Shown here piece after piece: positions 33,401 to 48,400 of a DNA stretch of 64,000 bases; position 1 is the stretch's first letter, and each line of letters opens with the position of its first letter. The translations under genes were made by a program, and so were the position numbers. The stretch spans positions 41,412,247-41,476,246 of the forward strand of contig NC_090292.1 of assembly GCF_037392515.1 (NCBI RefSeq), in the 5' to 3' direction. The notes beneath the pieces are model-generated. The model did not search any database and was not told the DNA's origin. It was given only the letters and a program-made list of their open reading frames with translations. The stretch comes from Haliotis asinina (lineage: Eukaryota > Mollusca > Gastropoda > Lepetellida > Haliotidae).

Positions 33401-36400
33401 ACGCTTCACAGTACAATATATCTAGACAAGGCTGGACACTTCAGTGTACCCCACCTGCCTGCTTTGCCAATCGCTACGCTACCATAGCATGCAATCGATT
33501 AAAACTTCATCTAAACATAATCATGGGTGACTGGCCTATCGATCACATGGGTCTGTGTTCAAGCCGCGTTCTGTCTGCACTAACATGGTCTGTGTTCTGT
33601 TTACCTGAAGTGGGTCTGTATTTTGTGTTCTGACTTAAGCTGTGTTCTATCTCTGTTCCAACTCACCTGTATTTGGCGTTACTGTGAACGTCAGTCATCA
33701 CAGTCTGTTTGGCATACTCTGGTGTGTAATAAGAGCACCATATCTACAAAACACAGTTAAACCATTACACTGAGTTAAAAATGTTAAGGCAATAGCATAA
33801 CATCTGTCCCTTTGACACAAAAGCTTAATAGAAGGTGCTTTTACCCCAAACTTGAATGAAGGATGTGTTTTTTCTAAAAAAACAACATTCTGAAACTGCC
33901 ATCAGTCTATATCAACGACTAGCCTGTCAACACTGGTTATGCTAATATTGTTATTTAGAACAAGCCAGATTTCTGCTGAAAGAGGACGTGAAACACACCT
34001 GAGCAAATCCGACATAGAAGAGTTGATCTGGTGTAAGGTTCATCCCAGGGAGTTTAGGAGGAGGTCCGGCACTGTGTTTGGCCAGCTGGTATGCTGAGTA
34101 TGATGTCTTCAGTCCCCCGTTGTCCGCAATATTTTCACCCAGAGTGTATTCCCCATTGAGCTGAAACATTTGAAGATGGAGACAAAATGAAACACCATTG
34201 CTTTCTGAAGCGTTCTCAGACTTGTCTTCCATTGTTGTGTACACTGTAGGGACTGAGTGAGCTAGGTTGTTAGCTGTCTGACTCTGAGACTTTGGGCTTG
34301 AATCCCAGATGGAACTCAGCCACTAGGTATGTTTGCTTGACAACGATACAAGAAACTGAATCAAAATGTTCTGTTACCTGATTAAAGAAGACGCTCATCC
34401 ATAAAGTTTGTCCTTATCTGATTTACCAACTTCTAAACATGCCACTCAAAGAATATTAGATTAGATTGTCAGCCGTGTGACTGACTCCGACAGTTTGGGT
34501 TTGAATCCCAGATGAGGAACCCAATCACTATATACCTGGAACCTGTACTTGACTGAGAAAGAGTGATCACATACATATGATATGTTATATTTAATCACAT
34601 TGTAAATTAATAGATGAAGATTGGGGTTAGAATTTATTTTCAGCAACCAATGCTTGTCATATGAGGTAATTAACAGGAATACATTGTATTGTACCTCAAA
34701 ATTTGTGAAACATAAATCCCAGAGTTGTTCTTGTAAAGTTAAGTGTCCTCATTCCATAATATATCTACAATGTACTCGTTTTGGGATATCTCTATCTGAA
34801 TGGAATGGTAGTTCGAACACTGGCGTACCTGTGAAGAACTAATCTTCAGGAATCCATTCATTTCATAAGAGGCAACTAACGGGATCGGGTGGTCAGGCTC
34901 ACTGCCTTACTTGCCTAATGTGACCTTGAAACTCTTAATGTCAGTCACTGGATTGTCTGGTCCAGACTTCATTATTTACAGACACCCGCCATATAGTTGT
35001 AATATTGCTGAGTGCGGCATTAAACAACAAACAAACAAACAAACAAACAAACAAACAAACAAACAATCTTTCTACAAGGTCTTGTAAATACATTGCTGGA
35101 GATGTAGTTATGGATATGTGGTGCAATTTCCAGATTAAACCAACAGCATTACTTGGAGGCTTAAAATTTGTAATCAATGTACAAGTAGAAACTTTTACTT
35201 CCAGGCATTGGACTCATGTCAGTTGCTCATTTGCTGACAGCTACCCTGTGTGAGTACATGCTAGAGTATACAGGACAGGGTAAGATCACACACCAGGGCA
35301 GCCAGGACTTACATGGACGCCTTCCACTGTATACTGGCTGTACTGGTTGATCATACACTCAGTCTTTTCCTTGAAGCTCTTGGCTGACGAGTTGGTCCAC
35401 CAGCTGTGTAGGTTGCCGAACTTGTCGTAGTTCCGACCTGTGGAGAGAAGGAACAGCTGTTGAGAAAGCTTGGAGAGTGAGTGAGTGAGTGAGTGAGTGA
35501 GTGAGTGAGTGAGTGAGTTTAGTTTAACGCTGCACTCAACAATATTCCAGATATATGAGGAAGGTCACTAAATAATCGAGTCTGGACCAGACAATCCAGT
35601 GATCAACTGTATGAGCATCATCTGTGCAACTGGAAACAGATGATGTGTCAACCAAGTCAGCGAGTCTGATCACCTGATCCCGTTAGTTGCCTCTTACAAC
35701 AAGCAGAGTCATCTTTCATGGCAAACATCAGTTGATGAAGGCCTATTCTATTTTGTACCTTCACGGGTCAGTGTGTGTGTGAGTGAATAAGAATAATGAG
35801 TGGGAGAGGGATAGGTGTTTTGCACTTAAGCCAAAAATATTCAAGCAGAGGTGTGGATGACACAAGAAGTGAGCTTCACAATTTGTACCAATCAATCTCG
35901 GTCTTTGACGTGACAAGCGAATGTATTAACCATCAGGCTACCCACTGCTCCTTTGAACTGAGTGAGTGTGCTGACTGAGTTGCATGAACTTGTTGAGCTA
36001 GTTGAACTGGGTAAACTCCTTAAGGCTGGTTAATGAATAAGCTTGGTGGATTGAGTGAGCATTGGGCACTTTTGAGATAGAACTAAAACTAGAGCTAGAA
36101 CTAAACAACCATGAGGAGTACACATTTACAGTTCCTAATGGAGTGTATCCACTAGATCCTGCCACAACAAAGGGACATAACTACACATAGAGTTCACATA
36201 ATTACCCAGGGTCCTGATCCACAAAGTGTTCATAACTGTACCACATGTTGTAACTGTACAGTTTATTGCAGGTTTACAGTCCTAGCACTGCAACTGCTTA
36301 GTGGAATGTGGTCCTCAACTGTAAATCATGATCTAATTAAGTCATTACTGAAAGTGTAATAAACTGTAAATTAGGACGTTATTGGAAGTAAATAAATGGA

Positions 36401-39400
36401 CAAAGGTTGGCATAGTTAGATGGATTGATGATTGACTGACCTTTGTTATCAAATCCATGGGTGAGCTCATGTCCAACAATCATTCCAAGAGATCCGTAAC
36501 GGAATGACCTGGAATAAACAGACGTGGTAATTTCAGAGATTTGAGACAATTAAAGTGCAATAATGTACATTTTGAACGGAAAGGGCTGACCATCCAACAA
36601 AATACATTATACATAATAGGATGCTACAATTATACTCATATTAAAACGTCTTAAGCAAATACAGACATCACTAGAACTAGGAACATGTACATAGAGTGTA
36701 ACCAGTCCCCCATCCTCGATACCTCCAGGGCATACATTCCAGTAAGTGTCCACTATACCCTGGATGCATCTACGGCTCAGCCCGATAAAATTTATTCCTT
36801 CCCTTGGCTGGCTATTTATCCAATCAGGTGTCTACGCTGGGAAGTTGAGCGAACCAATCATAATTTCACTTTTCAAATTATCTAACCGATTAAACTTGAC
36901 AACACAAACCATGCAGCTGTTCTCTGAAAGAGGTAGAAGGAGTTCTTACATATATTTTTTTAAGTGTCGGACCTATAAATTTGTCTGTAGGATTTCCGCC
37001 AAACCTGAGTCGCACTGAGAGCAAACCTTCGCAGTTGCGACTGCTACCTTTGTTGATACTGACAAGCTTGGTTATAACGGCGATTGGCTGATTGGCTACT
37101 GTGAGGCTGCGGAGCCAGCCAAGGGAGGTAATAAATTTCGAGTATAGTCAAGACTTATCCGAACTTATACCCTGGAGATATCGAGGATGCCAGTCCCCTG
37201 GTATCTGGCTTAAACGTTTTGGGAGCTTCACATCCTGCTTCTGACTATGAGTGAATCAAAATACCTTACATTCTGAGCATAGATTTGTTTGAAAGTAAAA
37301 AGCATCCACAAACACAGCGACCAAATCCATCAAGACATTTTGGAAATGCCAGGTGAGCTAAACGGTTATATAACCATGGTAACCTTACAATGGAAACATT
37401 GGGTTGAAGAATGGTTTCTGTAAGATTCCAGCCGGGAACACTATTTGGTTGTTGGAGGGACTGTAGTACGCATTGACGTCAGATGGCCCCATGTCCCATC
37501 TGAAACAGAGAGAGTGTGTGACTGTCTAAGCATAATCCGTCATCAGTCAGAAGAACTTCTAACACAGAAACAGTCAAACATCAGTATCTGGACAATTTTT
37601 CAGTTTTCTCAAATTTTGTTTGGATTTCTGGAAATCTGGGTCTTGCTAATTACCTTCCTTACTGAAATTCTACAGAAGCAACGATATTCTATTCTATTAT
37701 ATTATGTAATACAAAGACTAATCGAGTATCGAGTAAAGGCATATGACAAGTTGGAAAACAGACATCATTGAGAGTGGTTGCTGTTCAGTACCTGTGTGTA
37801 TTTGTCACAGTTAACTGAAAAACGCCAGGGGTTCACAGGGCTAGTGACTTTAAGAAAGTAATGTCTAATTTTCCACTAGCATTTATTTTTATTACATAAT
37901 CATGATGTTGCAGTTATGAAAGAATAAATCAACATGGTATATTATGTTAGTGTTATGCAGACTATTTATTGAGAAGTGATAAATAGCAAAGAAAAATAAC
38001 TCTACTTTATTATCATTGTGAAATTATTAGCTACATTTCGAGAAGATATGAATTGAAACCCACGTTTATATGCAGTTTGAGACCATCAGTCAAAATTATC
38101 TAGTAGCCCATGGACAAGTAAGATACCATTATCTGATTGCCCGAAATGAAAACTGACTTGTCCTGGGCATAGGTTGATGGGATTTCTTCACCCTGGTTCA
38201 CAAGTTTGTATTCGGATAATTTACATTTTTCATGTAGTATATGTGTCATTCCACAAAGACTTATAACTTTTATTTTTTCTACTTAAACTGGCAGATTGTT
38301 TTGTGTGAAACAACATAACTTTCATTATTGGTGTTTTACCACATATCTTGCCTACATTTTTGTATGAAAAGAAAATTTAAAACTCCTGGTGACAAAGAAG
38401 GCCAAAGCCTTCAGAGCTTACTCCATTCTGTCCGGCTTTCTCCCTCTCTTGTTCAAGTTGTACTGTTTTTGGAAGGACATCACAGACAAGCGGTTGACCA
38501 GAAACTGACCCTCCGTGATTGTCATCTGCAAACATGGAAAAATCCTCTACAATCTGATATGAAAATTTAAACAATGCAGAAAGAAAACACAGAAAATGAG
38601 AGGCAAATATCCTAAAATTTTGTTAACATTTGCAAATTATTGAGTCAGAATGAAACCGTCAAAAGTGACTCATTATGAATCGATAAACTGAAAGGGGCTG
38701 TTTTAAAAACAGCTTGAGGCCATTTTGACAGAGATGGACCTACTCCTTTTGAAGATTCCTGTTCAAGAACTCTTTCACATCTATAGTAAGTTTCCAACAT
38801 TTATAGGATAAAATATAATAACCAGCAACATAATGAAGGGATTAGAAGAAGTCTAACAAATATCACGTTTTAAAACTATCTAGATGAAAGTGAGTTAAAA
38901 GTTATCACAACACTGACAGTATTTCAGACATGTCTTGAGTGGGTGAGTAAGTTTAGTTTTATGCTGCACTAAGCAGTATTCCTGCTAAATGGCAGACTAG
39001 GCAATCCAGTGATCAACAGCATGAGCATTGATCTACGCAATTAGAAACTAATGACCTGTGCCAACTAAGCCTGCGAGTCTGACCACCCGATGCCGTTAGT
39101 CATCTCCAACGACAATCATAGTCGCCTTTTGAACCAAGCATGGGTTGCGAAGACCTATTCTACCCTGGATCTTCATGGGTCAGAAGTTATTCAATGAAGT
39201 TGTAAGAAAAGTGAAAGAATGTATTCTGAGAGGCGTTTCTGTGAAAGACATTACAACTCACATTCTCGTAATGTGTGTCCAGTTTATTGGGGTCAAGGAT
39301 GTAGTCAGGGTATCCAATCATGTCTGTGATGGCCATGACCTTGTCGATGGCGATGTCCCGCGTCTGGTCATCCATCCAGGCAACTGTGTTCAAGTTTCTT

Positions 39401-42400
39401 GTGAATGCAGTTTCAATGTTGTCGATAGTGTTCAGGACCTGCAAACAATAGAAACCATCACTCAAGACCAGAAGTGGAACAGGTTTGACGTTATGGTAAT
39501 GCTGGTGTGGTAGCCAAGTGGTTAAAGTGTTCAGTCGTCATGCCAACACCAAAATCACCTGGATTCTGAATATTAACTACTCTCGATTTGGATTCGAACA
39601 TATGATCAACTATGCAAAGTGAATAGCAGTGTTCTAGATGACTGGTTCTAGATGCCTGTTCCCCAAATGTTTTAACTACCATTACAAATGTAAAGAGAAA
39701 CCCCAAAAAGAGGCAAAATGAGCATTATTTATTATGGAATGAGGACACTAAACCTCATAAAAAAAACTGGGATTTGAGATACAATTGAGCATACACTTTT
39801 TATATAAATGTCAAGGTACATTAAACCTATAGTGTCTAAGTGAAGAACTGACTTGTATTTACAAGTGTTTGCAATGGGTTCATGCTGTTGTCACAATTGT
39901 GCAATCCAGCTCATTTTCAGCACTGATTTCCTATTAATATGGAAACAGTTTGTCTCCTCCATTGATAGGTGTCATGGTAATTTCTTTATTCTCATAATAA
40001 GAAGCAATGAACTGAGTCATTGTTCCAGGCAAAACAACTCATCGGGAATTCAAAGAACACTGGTTTGTCTCCATCAGGCCTGAACTAGAGTGAGTGAATG
40101 AGTATGGTTTTGGAGAGAGTGAGTGAGTATGGTTTTATGCCGCTTCTAGCAAACGTTCTGGTAATGTCAGTTAGGACACTACAATTGTGATACGTACAAT
40201 GGACCCTGTGGGGAACTGGACCTGTGTCTTCATCACCAGTAGCTCACATACTAACACTTCACTCTACCAGTTTGAACTAGATTATAGGAGAGTGTCTGCT
40301 ATACTGACAAACTTGATGGATTACAAGTTCTGTTATGAAGTGAGTATGCTATTTCGATACAAATTCTTGTACTGTTGTATTTCAAGCAAGAAATATTGTA
40401 CCCACAACTACTGAAATGTCACAGACTCATGAACTGTCCATAAATGTCCATAATTCTACACCGCCATTATGTATCAAAACTTCGCTCTTACCAAATAAGA
40501 GAAGTTATTGTAGACAAAATTTGTGCATTTTGTTCTTCTGAGCTGCTAAAGTGCCACCCAGCAACAAAATTTTGCACTCACAAAATAAAATAAAATAAGA
40601 TAAAGCTTCGGTATATCATACTTCTGTACTTCTAAAATGCCATGCAAAGTTGCGTCTGCTTTACTTACCTCCTGTTTGCTGTTTGGAGGGAACTTCTCCT
40701 GCACATACAGAGCTCCGGTCACAAATGGTAAGGCGTCACTAGTCTTGAAGACACAGCGCTGCCACCGTGGACTGACATCAGACACTCCGGTCTCGGCCTT
40801 CGTCAGAATGAGAGCAGCATCCACAAACTTGTCTGGCAAGTATCCCGGGAGCATACTGATAACCTGCCACATCATGTAGTTGGCCAGAACTCTGTAACAG
40901 AAATGAATAAAATAATATTGTTATATACTGCAATGACTAATTTCTCTGTTTTTCTACAAAGTCGATTGGCTGATTGCTCAATCAACATGTATTTTATTTA
41001 CAGCAAATACGGAATCAATGATAAGTTATTTAGCAGTGACACCTTCTACAGAAACAAGAGAGAAAGATTCATTAAAACTCTTTTCCTACATTTTCTAAAT
41101 AATTCCAAACAATTCTCAGATCGTATCCAAAGTGTGGTGGTTATAACCAAGCATGTTTACATATGAGCAAAATATTCTAGGTATGACAATAACTCATTAA
41201 GCCTGAGAGCCACTTCACTGCTCAACACCTGGAAGCCTGTGCTGATTACCTGGCTGGCTGTCGTGAGACGTAATTAGGGCTTTTCACGCCTGATATCCCT
41301 GGCAAGTTTCGGAGATTACAGGAAACTGTCTCATCATACGATCATGTCCTGATTGTTTAATTGTTTAATTGCATTGTAAAGACATATGTTGAAAGAAAGC
41401 AGGAGTGAATACATGTCATATATGTAACGTTTTACGTAATTTTATTGTAGTCGCTCTTGTAGACTTTTGGTGGCATGTACATATGTATTTTAACACGTTT
41501 GTATTCTTTGTACGTAAGACATACTTAAACAAACTGTCCCTCTCATATCATTGTGTGAGGTTAAATTGTTCAAAACATCTATGTCAATGGCAGTAAAGAA
41601 GAATTTACGCACATGCTTAATAGTCATCTATGAAAAAAAGTTTTCGCTGATACATTGCTAGTGTATACTGAATATTATATATTTTTAAGGAAAGTACTAA
41701 TAAGCTTGTCTGTGACTTACATGGAGCAGATTCACAGTTTGTCACTTTGGTTCATCTAGATTTAACGCAGAAACTATACGTTATCGTATGAACATACATG
41801 TGTACATATTGTATAACACTATTTCTTGCATATATATGAGACAGAGATTAGAATTATGGAAAATCAATAAGGTCTACATTAGTAACCTGGTTTATTTCAA
41901 ATCTATACGAACATGGGTGTAATACAGTATTGCTATTTATGTCTATGATTAATTATATAAACTATTACAACAAATGAATGAATGATTTGATTTAGAAGAA
42001 GGTTTTGTAACCTTGTCACCGTAAATTCAATCAATGTGCAAACATAGTATCTTAGTATTCACTCCCAATGACGAGTAACAAACACGTACCTCCTGTACCA
42101 ACATCTCATAATTCCCTTTCTCACAGAAATGTGTTCATTTACCTGTATAAGCCCCCGACATTGCAAGCAATTGTTATCAAAACACTTTAATACTTCTTCT
42201 GATTAACACAGAAAGTAACCTCTCTCGTAAGAAAAGCTAATCTTTGATCATGACTGCTAAATTGATTGAAACAATAGGTACAGTACGAATTTGAAATGTA
42301 AAATGCATATGTGAGTCTCTCGCTGAATGCAAGGTGCTTTCCGCTGATGACCATGTGCGGCTCTCGCTGAATACGAGGTGCTTTTTATTACCGCCCATAC

Positions 42401-45400
42401 ACGGCTCTCGCTGTGAGAAGCTAATTAATTTGATGCATATACCCGTCTCTCGGCCTTAATGAGTTAAATCCATTTTCTCCTCACCAAATGATCCTCAGTA
42501 AGTCCAAATGATACTTTGGAGTAAATATAAATCAAATGCAAATACTCTGATGGCAGAGGTTCATTTGAACCTGTCTAATGCCAACAGTCATCCAATCAAA
42601 TGTCAGGAATTTTGTGACCACTATTGATAGGAAAGATTGAAAAAACATCACCTCTAAAACAAAGCTAACTCGGTGAACCGGTCCAGGATATGAATAGTGG
42701 ATAGTCTACAAAATCTAACTGACACTGAAATTCTTTTAATGCAAGGCTACTCACTCCTTGGGTGTGTTTTTGATGACATCACCAAGCTTCTTGAAGTAGT
42801 CTACCGTGTACACAAGGACCTCTTCCGACAAAGGAACGTTTGTCTTGAACAGCTTATCAACGTATGCCTTGACAGGAAACTGGAGAAGACATTGAGAATG
42901 AAAGATGGGGATATGATTCTGTATTGTCGAGATGTTTTCTTAGTGACAGTTTTTGGGAAAACAATATTCTAGCTGTAACCAGCGCGAGTGAAATAGTCTG
43001 GCCAGAAGTTACCAGTCTTAAATTTCTAAAGGTTTAGCAAACAATTCTGTATTTTTCAAAAAACTTGACTGAGTATACAACATTGACAGGACAGCTTTGT
43101 AATACACCTTTACTCACATCTTTGGTATTTTGTCACGCAGAAGAAGAGCATTAAGTTTTGAAATACTGGCAGTGAGTGAGTGAGTTTAGTTTTACGCCGC
43201 ACTCAGCAATATTAGAGCTATATGGCGGCGGTCTGCAAATAATCGAGTCTGGACCAGACAATCCAGTGATCAACAACATGAGCATCGATCTGCGCAATTG
43301 GGAACCGATGACATGCGTCAACCAAGTCAGCCAGCCTGACCACCCAATCCCGTTAGTCGCCTCTTACGACAAGCTGAGTCGCCTTTTATGGCAAGCATGG
43401 GTTGCTGAAGGCCTATTCTACCCCGGGACCTTCACGGGTCTGAAATACTGGCAACCATTTGCTTCCATCACCAACTGAAAAGTTGAACGAAGGGTTGCCA
43501 GGTGGGACAGGTGGGACAGGCACAGGCATGTCTGCACACACTAACATACTCACACACTCACGCTCGCACACACGCACACACATACACACTTGTATGAACT
43601 TGACAGACATGTAAAATGAAAACCATGTGATTTGCTGTAAATGACAGCAAGCTGGTTAATTAAGTAAAGTCAAACAGCAAATCCCGATTATATTATGAAT
43701 AGTAGCAACTCTGACCTTGGAACCCAGATTCTGAAAGGATATTAAATATATAGATTTTTAAAATGTTTGATGGTAGCATTTATCTTCCAAAGAAAGGGAG
43801 AACTTTTCTGTTTAATTTTCATAAACTAAGGGTTTCGTTGCAGGTATAATAGGCGGGGCTGGAAGTGTTTGACTTTTGGGGAACACCATTTATTAAAAAT
43901 TCCCATACAAATACAATGGTTTGTTGAGGTAGTGACATAGTGACATATTTAGCATAGCTAAACTTTTTTTGTTTCATACCCTGTACAAATCAAATCCAGT
44001 TGAATTAATGCAAGAGTTATCTCCCATAGAAGTCAAATAGTCACATTAGGGACGGGTCGAAAATTTTCTACATGGGTACCCCACTCGCTAATACCCTGCT
44101 CTATCCTGCACAGATACCCGTTATGGAGCTTGGAGGCTAAAATTATGAGTTTTCAATATCGTAATCATACATTATATTCAAAAGAAGTGAGTGTAAATTA
44201 TGTCTAAATCCACAATGACATTACCACCTTAAAAACACAAAAGCGTCACATATGACATTATTTAATCTATTATTCACTTGATCATAACTGGTCCAGGTAT
44301 TGAGACAGGCACCTGGGTCATTACCCACCCATACCGGGTATCCAGGCTAACCGTCCCAGCTTTAAGTCACATTATGGGGTGGAACATTTGAATGAGCTAG
44401 CAGATTAGAAAACGTTTGTTGATAGGAAATAATGAGAATATTAGATCTACAGATGGAGACTACTTCTACCATTACAATATCACAACAAACACGAACATAT
44501 TGCGACAAAAGAAACTTACAATTCCCCTGACAAGAGAGATGAAGCAGATAAACTCACCTGGCTGCCTAAAATGGTCTGGAACTCCTCTAGAGTCATCTTG
44601 TGGTAAATAGCCACAGGATCTACCAGCTCTTCCTTCGGCATGAAAATCTGTTACAACACATGGAAACATGACTACAGCCTTAGTCCATTACATTGCTGTA
44701 TAGCACAGGAAGATATGATCCATTACAACACAGGAGAGACATGATCCATTACAACACAGGAGAGACATGATCCATTACAACACAGGAGAGACATGATCCA
44801 TTACAACACAGGAGAGACAGTGTCTGTTACAACACAGGAGAGACAGGATCAATTACAACACAGGATAGACAGTGTCTGTTACAACACAGGAGAATAAGGA
44901 TCTGTTACAACATAGGATAGACAGTGTCTGTTACAACACAGGAGAATAAGGATCTGTTACAACACAGGATGTGTAAAAGCACAGGTGAGACAGGATCTGT
45001 TACAACACAGGAGAAGAAGAATCTGTTACAACACAGGAGAGACAGTGTCTGTTACAACACAGGAGAGACAGTGTCTGTTACAACACAGGAGAGACAGTGT
45101 CTGTTACAACACAGGAGAATAAGGATCCGTTACAACACAGGATGTGTAACATCACAGGTGAGACAGGATCTGTCACAACACAGGAGAATAAGGATATGTC
45201 ACAACACAGGAGAGACAGTGTCTGTTACAACACAGGAGAGACAGTGTCTGTTACAACACAGGAGAATAAGGATCCGTTACAACACAGGATGTGTAACATC
45301 ACAGGTGAGACAGGATCTGTCACAACACAGGAGAACAAGGATATGTCACAACACAGGAGAGACAGTGTCTGTTACAACACAGAAGAATAAGTATTTGTTA

Positions 45401-48400
45401 CAACACAAGAGAGACAGTGTCTGTTACAACACAGGAGAGAAAGAATCTGTTACAACATAGGATGTGTAATAGCTCAGGTGAGACAGGATCTGTTACAACA
45501 AAGGGGAGACAGTGTCTAGTGGAGAAAAGGATCTGTTACTACACAGGAGAAACTGTGTCTGTTACAACACAGGAGAGATAGGATCTGCTACAACACAAGA
45601 GAGACAGGATCTAACACACTAATTTCTTACGCCTGCATGTTATTTAATTCAAAACTGGACGTAATGTGCTGATGTAATGCAATCTTTATAACCAGCTATG
45701 GATTATGTTCTGCTTTCAGTAACCACAAAAAGTTGAACCTAAAACACTAAAACACAAACAAAAATATTATCACCTCTGCCAGACTTTTCTCAAGGTCATA
45801 GACTTTTATCATTTTGTCCTGAGTAGAGTTATCTCCTCCTAAGAGCTCTCCCGTCCGTGTAGAGAAGCCAAGGAATGCCTTCTTGTACTTCTCGGAGTGA
45901 TTGCCAGTGTATTCCTCCCTCTCACCCAGTGTCAACCCACTCTGCTGGAACTGTAAACAGGATGGGCAGAGTGTAACAACCAGTGTGGGAAATAACCACT
46001 GGCTCCCTAGCCTGTGGCTAGATAAAATCTAGTTGGGCCAGTAAATCTATCACTGGCCCGACTGGCTAGTGAATTTTCATGGGATACATTTGTAAACATA
46101 TCATCCTCTCTGACTTGTTCTGCTATAATTCACTTTTATATCATGCAGTTAGGGTCTGATCAACTTGTTCATCTGCAGCTTAATGATGGAACCCGTCTTG
46201 CTGACAATATCTTGTTGTGATCGTTTGCAAGTTTTGTAATATGTTGCTTAGTTTCTACTAGTCACATTAAACAAACCCTACTTCGAGGTCACGCCTAAAG
46301 AAATATATTCTAGCATTCTGAGTAGGACAGCCTCATTGAATGGAAAGTGAGGGGTCTGTTCTCTCTGAATCTCTGAGGACTGGGGACTGACTTACTGAAA
46401 TGATATTCTGATCACTGTGCATGTCATCCTGACCCACAGCCAAATGGAAGAAGGCTGGACGGTTGAGCTTGTGTATGACCAGTAACGAGTCCAGGAAACT
46501 CCATTTAGACTCCTGCCACGTCCCTGACACGGGGTCAGAGGTCACTGTCCAGGACCCCAACTGCTTGATCAACTGAAACAGTGAAATGTGTGAGGAACTG
46601 GGTGAGATAGATGAGTGAGTGAGATATATGAGTGAGACAGATGAGTGAGAGAGTGAAATAGATGAGTGAGTGTGAGATAGATGAGTGAGATAGGTGAGTG
46701 TGAGATAGATGAGTGAGACAGATGAGTGACAGTGAGATAGATGAGTGAGATATGTGAGATGAGTGAGAGAGTGAGATGAGTGACGAGTGACTCGTGAGAT
46801 AGATGAGTGAGCAAATGAGTGAGACAGATGAGAGAGTGAGATATGTGAGTGACTCGTGAGATAGATGAGTGAGATAGGTGAGTGAGATAGATGAGTGAGT
46901 GACACAGATGAATGAGTGCATGAGATAGATGATTGTGATAGATGAGTGATTGAGTGAATGAGTAAGATAAATGAGTGAGTATATGAAATAAATGAGCTTT
47001 TACATTGCTTCAACAATCTAGGAAAATCAGAGCACAGCACCCACAAATGACGTTCAAACATTGTACCTATTTGGTGAATTGAGTGAGTGTTGTGGGTTGA
47101 TCACTACTCGGAACAGTGTTCATTTAGATCACAGAAAGTCAGCTTAATATCAGGGGGAAGTCCAATTTGACTGAGGTTTATAACTTCAGTGAAACACTCA
47201 TGAACAGGTATTGTGCAAAGAAACCTAGAAACACAAGAAGGAAGAAGCAGGATTCATGCAACATTCCTGATGCAATCCCCTTGTCATTCAGTCACATGGG
47301 CAATTCCTAACGTAATGATAACGTTTGGTTTGTTGTTTAACACTTAACAAGAGTCCAAGTACATGGAAGTGGTCTGTAAATAATCAAGACAATAACCAGA
47401 CAATCCAGTGATCAACAGCATGAGCATCAATCAATGCAACTACAATGACGAGATACGATGTCACATGTCAACCAAGTCAGTGAGTCTGACTACCCGATCC
47501 TGTTAGTCATTTTGTACGACAAGCATGGCCACCTTTTGTAGCAAGCATGGGTTACTGAAAATCAGTTCTAACCCACATCTTTACAGTATCACAGAAACCA
47601 CATATGAAGTTACTTGAGATGTTATTTTGTGGATATATGATGTGGTGAAGACAATGAAAGTGTTTCATGGGGGATTATATCATCTAAGTCATACAGTCCA
47701 GTCACCTAAACCTTGCATTGTTCAAGCAGATAGGGCATTCAGACATTCAGAAACTAAGCATCAAGTTACCTCGAGAGCTGGAGCAATGCCCAGACTCTCT
47801 ACTGTCTGCTTGTCCATGCAGCTCTTGTAGTAGGTCTTGGCTTTGGAGACAGATGTTGAATTCTTCCCTTTGTACATGGTCTCCTTGGAGTCGAGTATCT
47901 AGCAACAAATACAGGCAGTATTACAACAGGGCTCCATCAATATTAGTCCCTAGTCTGAAAACACCTGGTGACTAGTGATGGTGCGATTATTATCTGATGG
48001 TGCGATTAAATTCAACATTTTGTACCCATGTTGAGGAGCGAAGCCTGGTCTTCAACACTTTTTCCATGAGGCTCGCTAGCCATTCTCATACATCAAATTA
48101 AAATAGTAGTGGTACTTCCCAATAGACTGATGTTCTAATTTTTTTTTTTTTTTATTTAAAAAAAACCCCAATCCTTTTAAATAATTTTCATTACTGTAAC
48201 CTGCGGTTATAATGATCCCAAAGAGACAAATAATTTACTTTGCTGTTATGAACATTTTGAATAAAATGTGTAGCAAGTGTTTACAACTAGAAAAACAGCA
48301 GAACACTCCGAGATGCCAACCCCTGTGATTGAATGTGTTGCAAATAGTAGTTTCAAGAATCAGAATTAGTAGTTTGACCATAAAATTAGTACCATGTAAA

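Larger units (their letters stand above)
30462..33666. other. M13 peptidase intron 16
   Basis: Contains the 1.27-kb TTAA element (30602-31866); bases 31870-33666 show no feature I can support. Confidence 0.85.
33744..44557. other. M13 peptidase introns 7-15
   Basis: Between exons 16 and 7 the introns hold the SINEs listed plus AT-rich sequence. A short tandem of GGCTCTCGCTGAATRCGAGG-like units lies at 42310-42460, and a MITE-like inverted segment (TGATCCACAAAGTG mirrored by GTGGAATGTGGTCC) at about 36214-36316. I see no extra exons. Confidence 0.7.

Noticed and set aside
38377..38574. 65-codon minus frame over peptidase exon 11
   Set aside because: Wrong phase; the true exon is read in another frame that joins both neighbours.
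44924..45460. 178-codon plus-strand frame rich in Thr, Gln, His
   Set aside because: It is entirely minisatellite, open in more than one frame, and antisense inside a peptidase intron.
46333..47061. 242-codon minus frame as a single gene
   Set aside because: Only 46396-46572 is coding (peptidase exon 5); the rest is repeat read-through.
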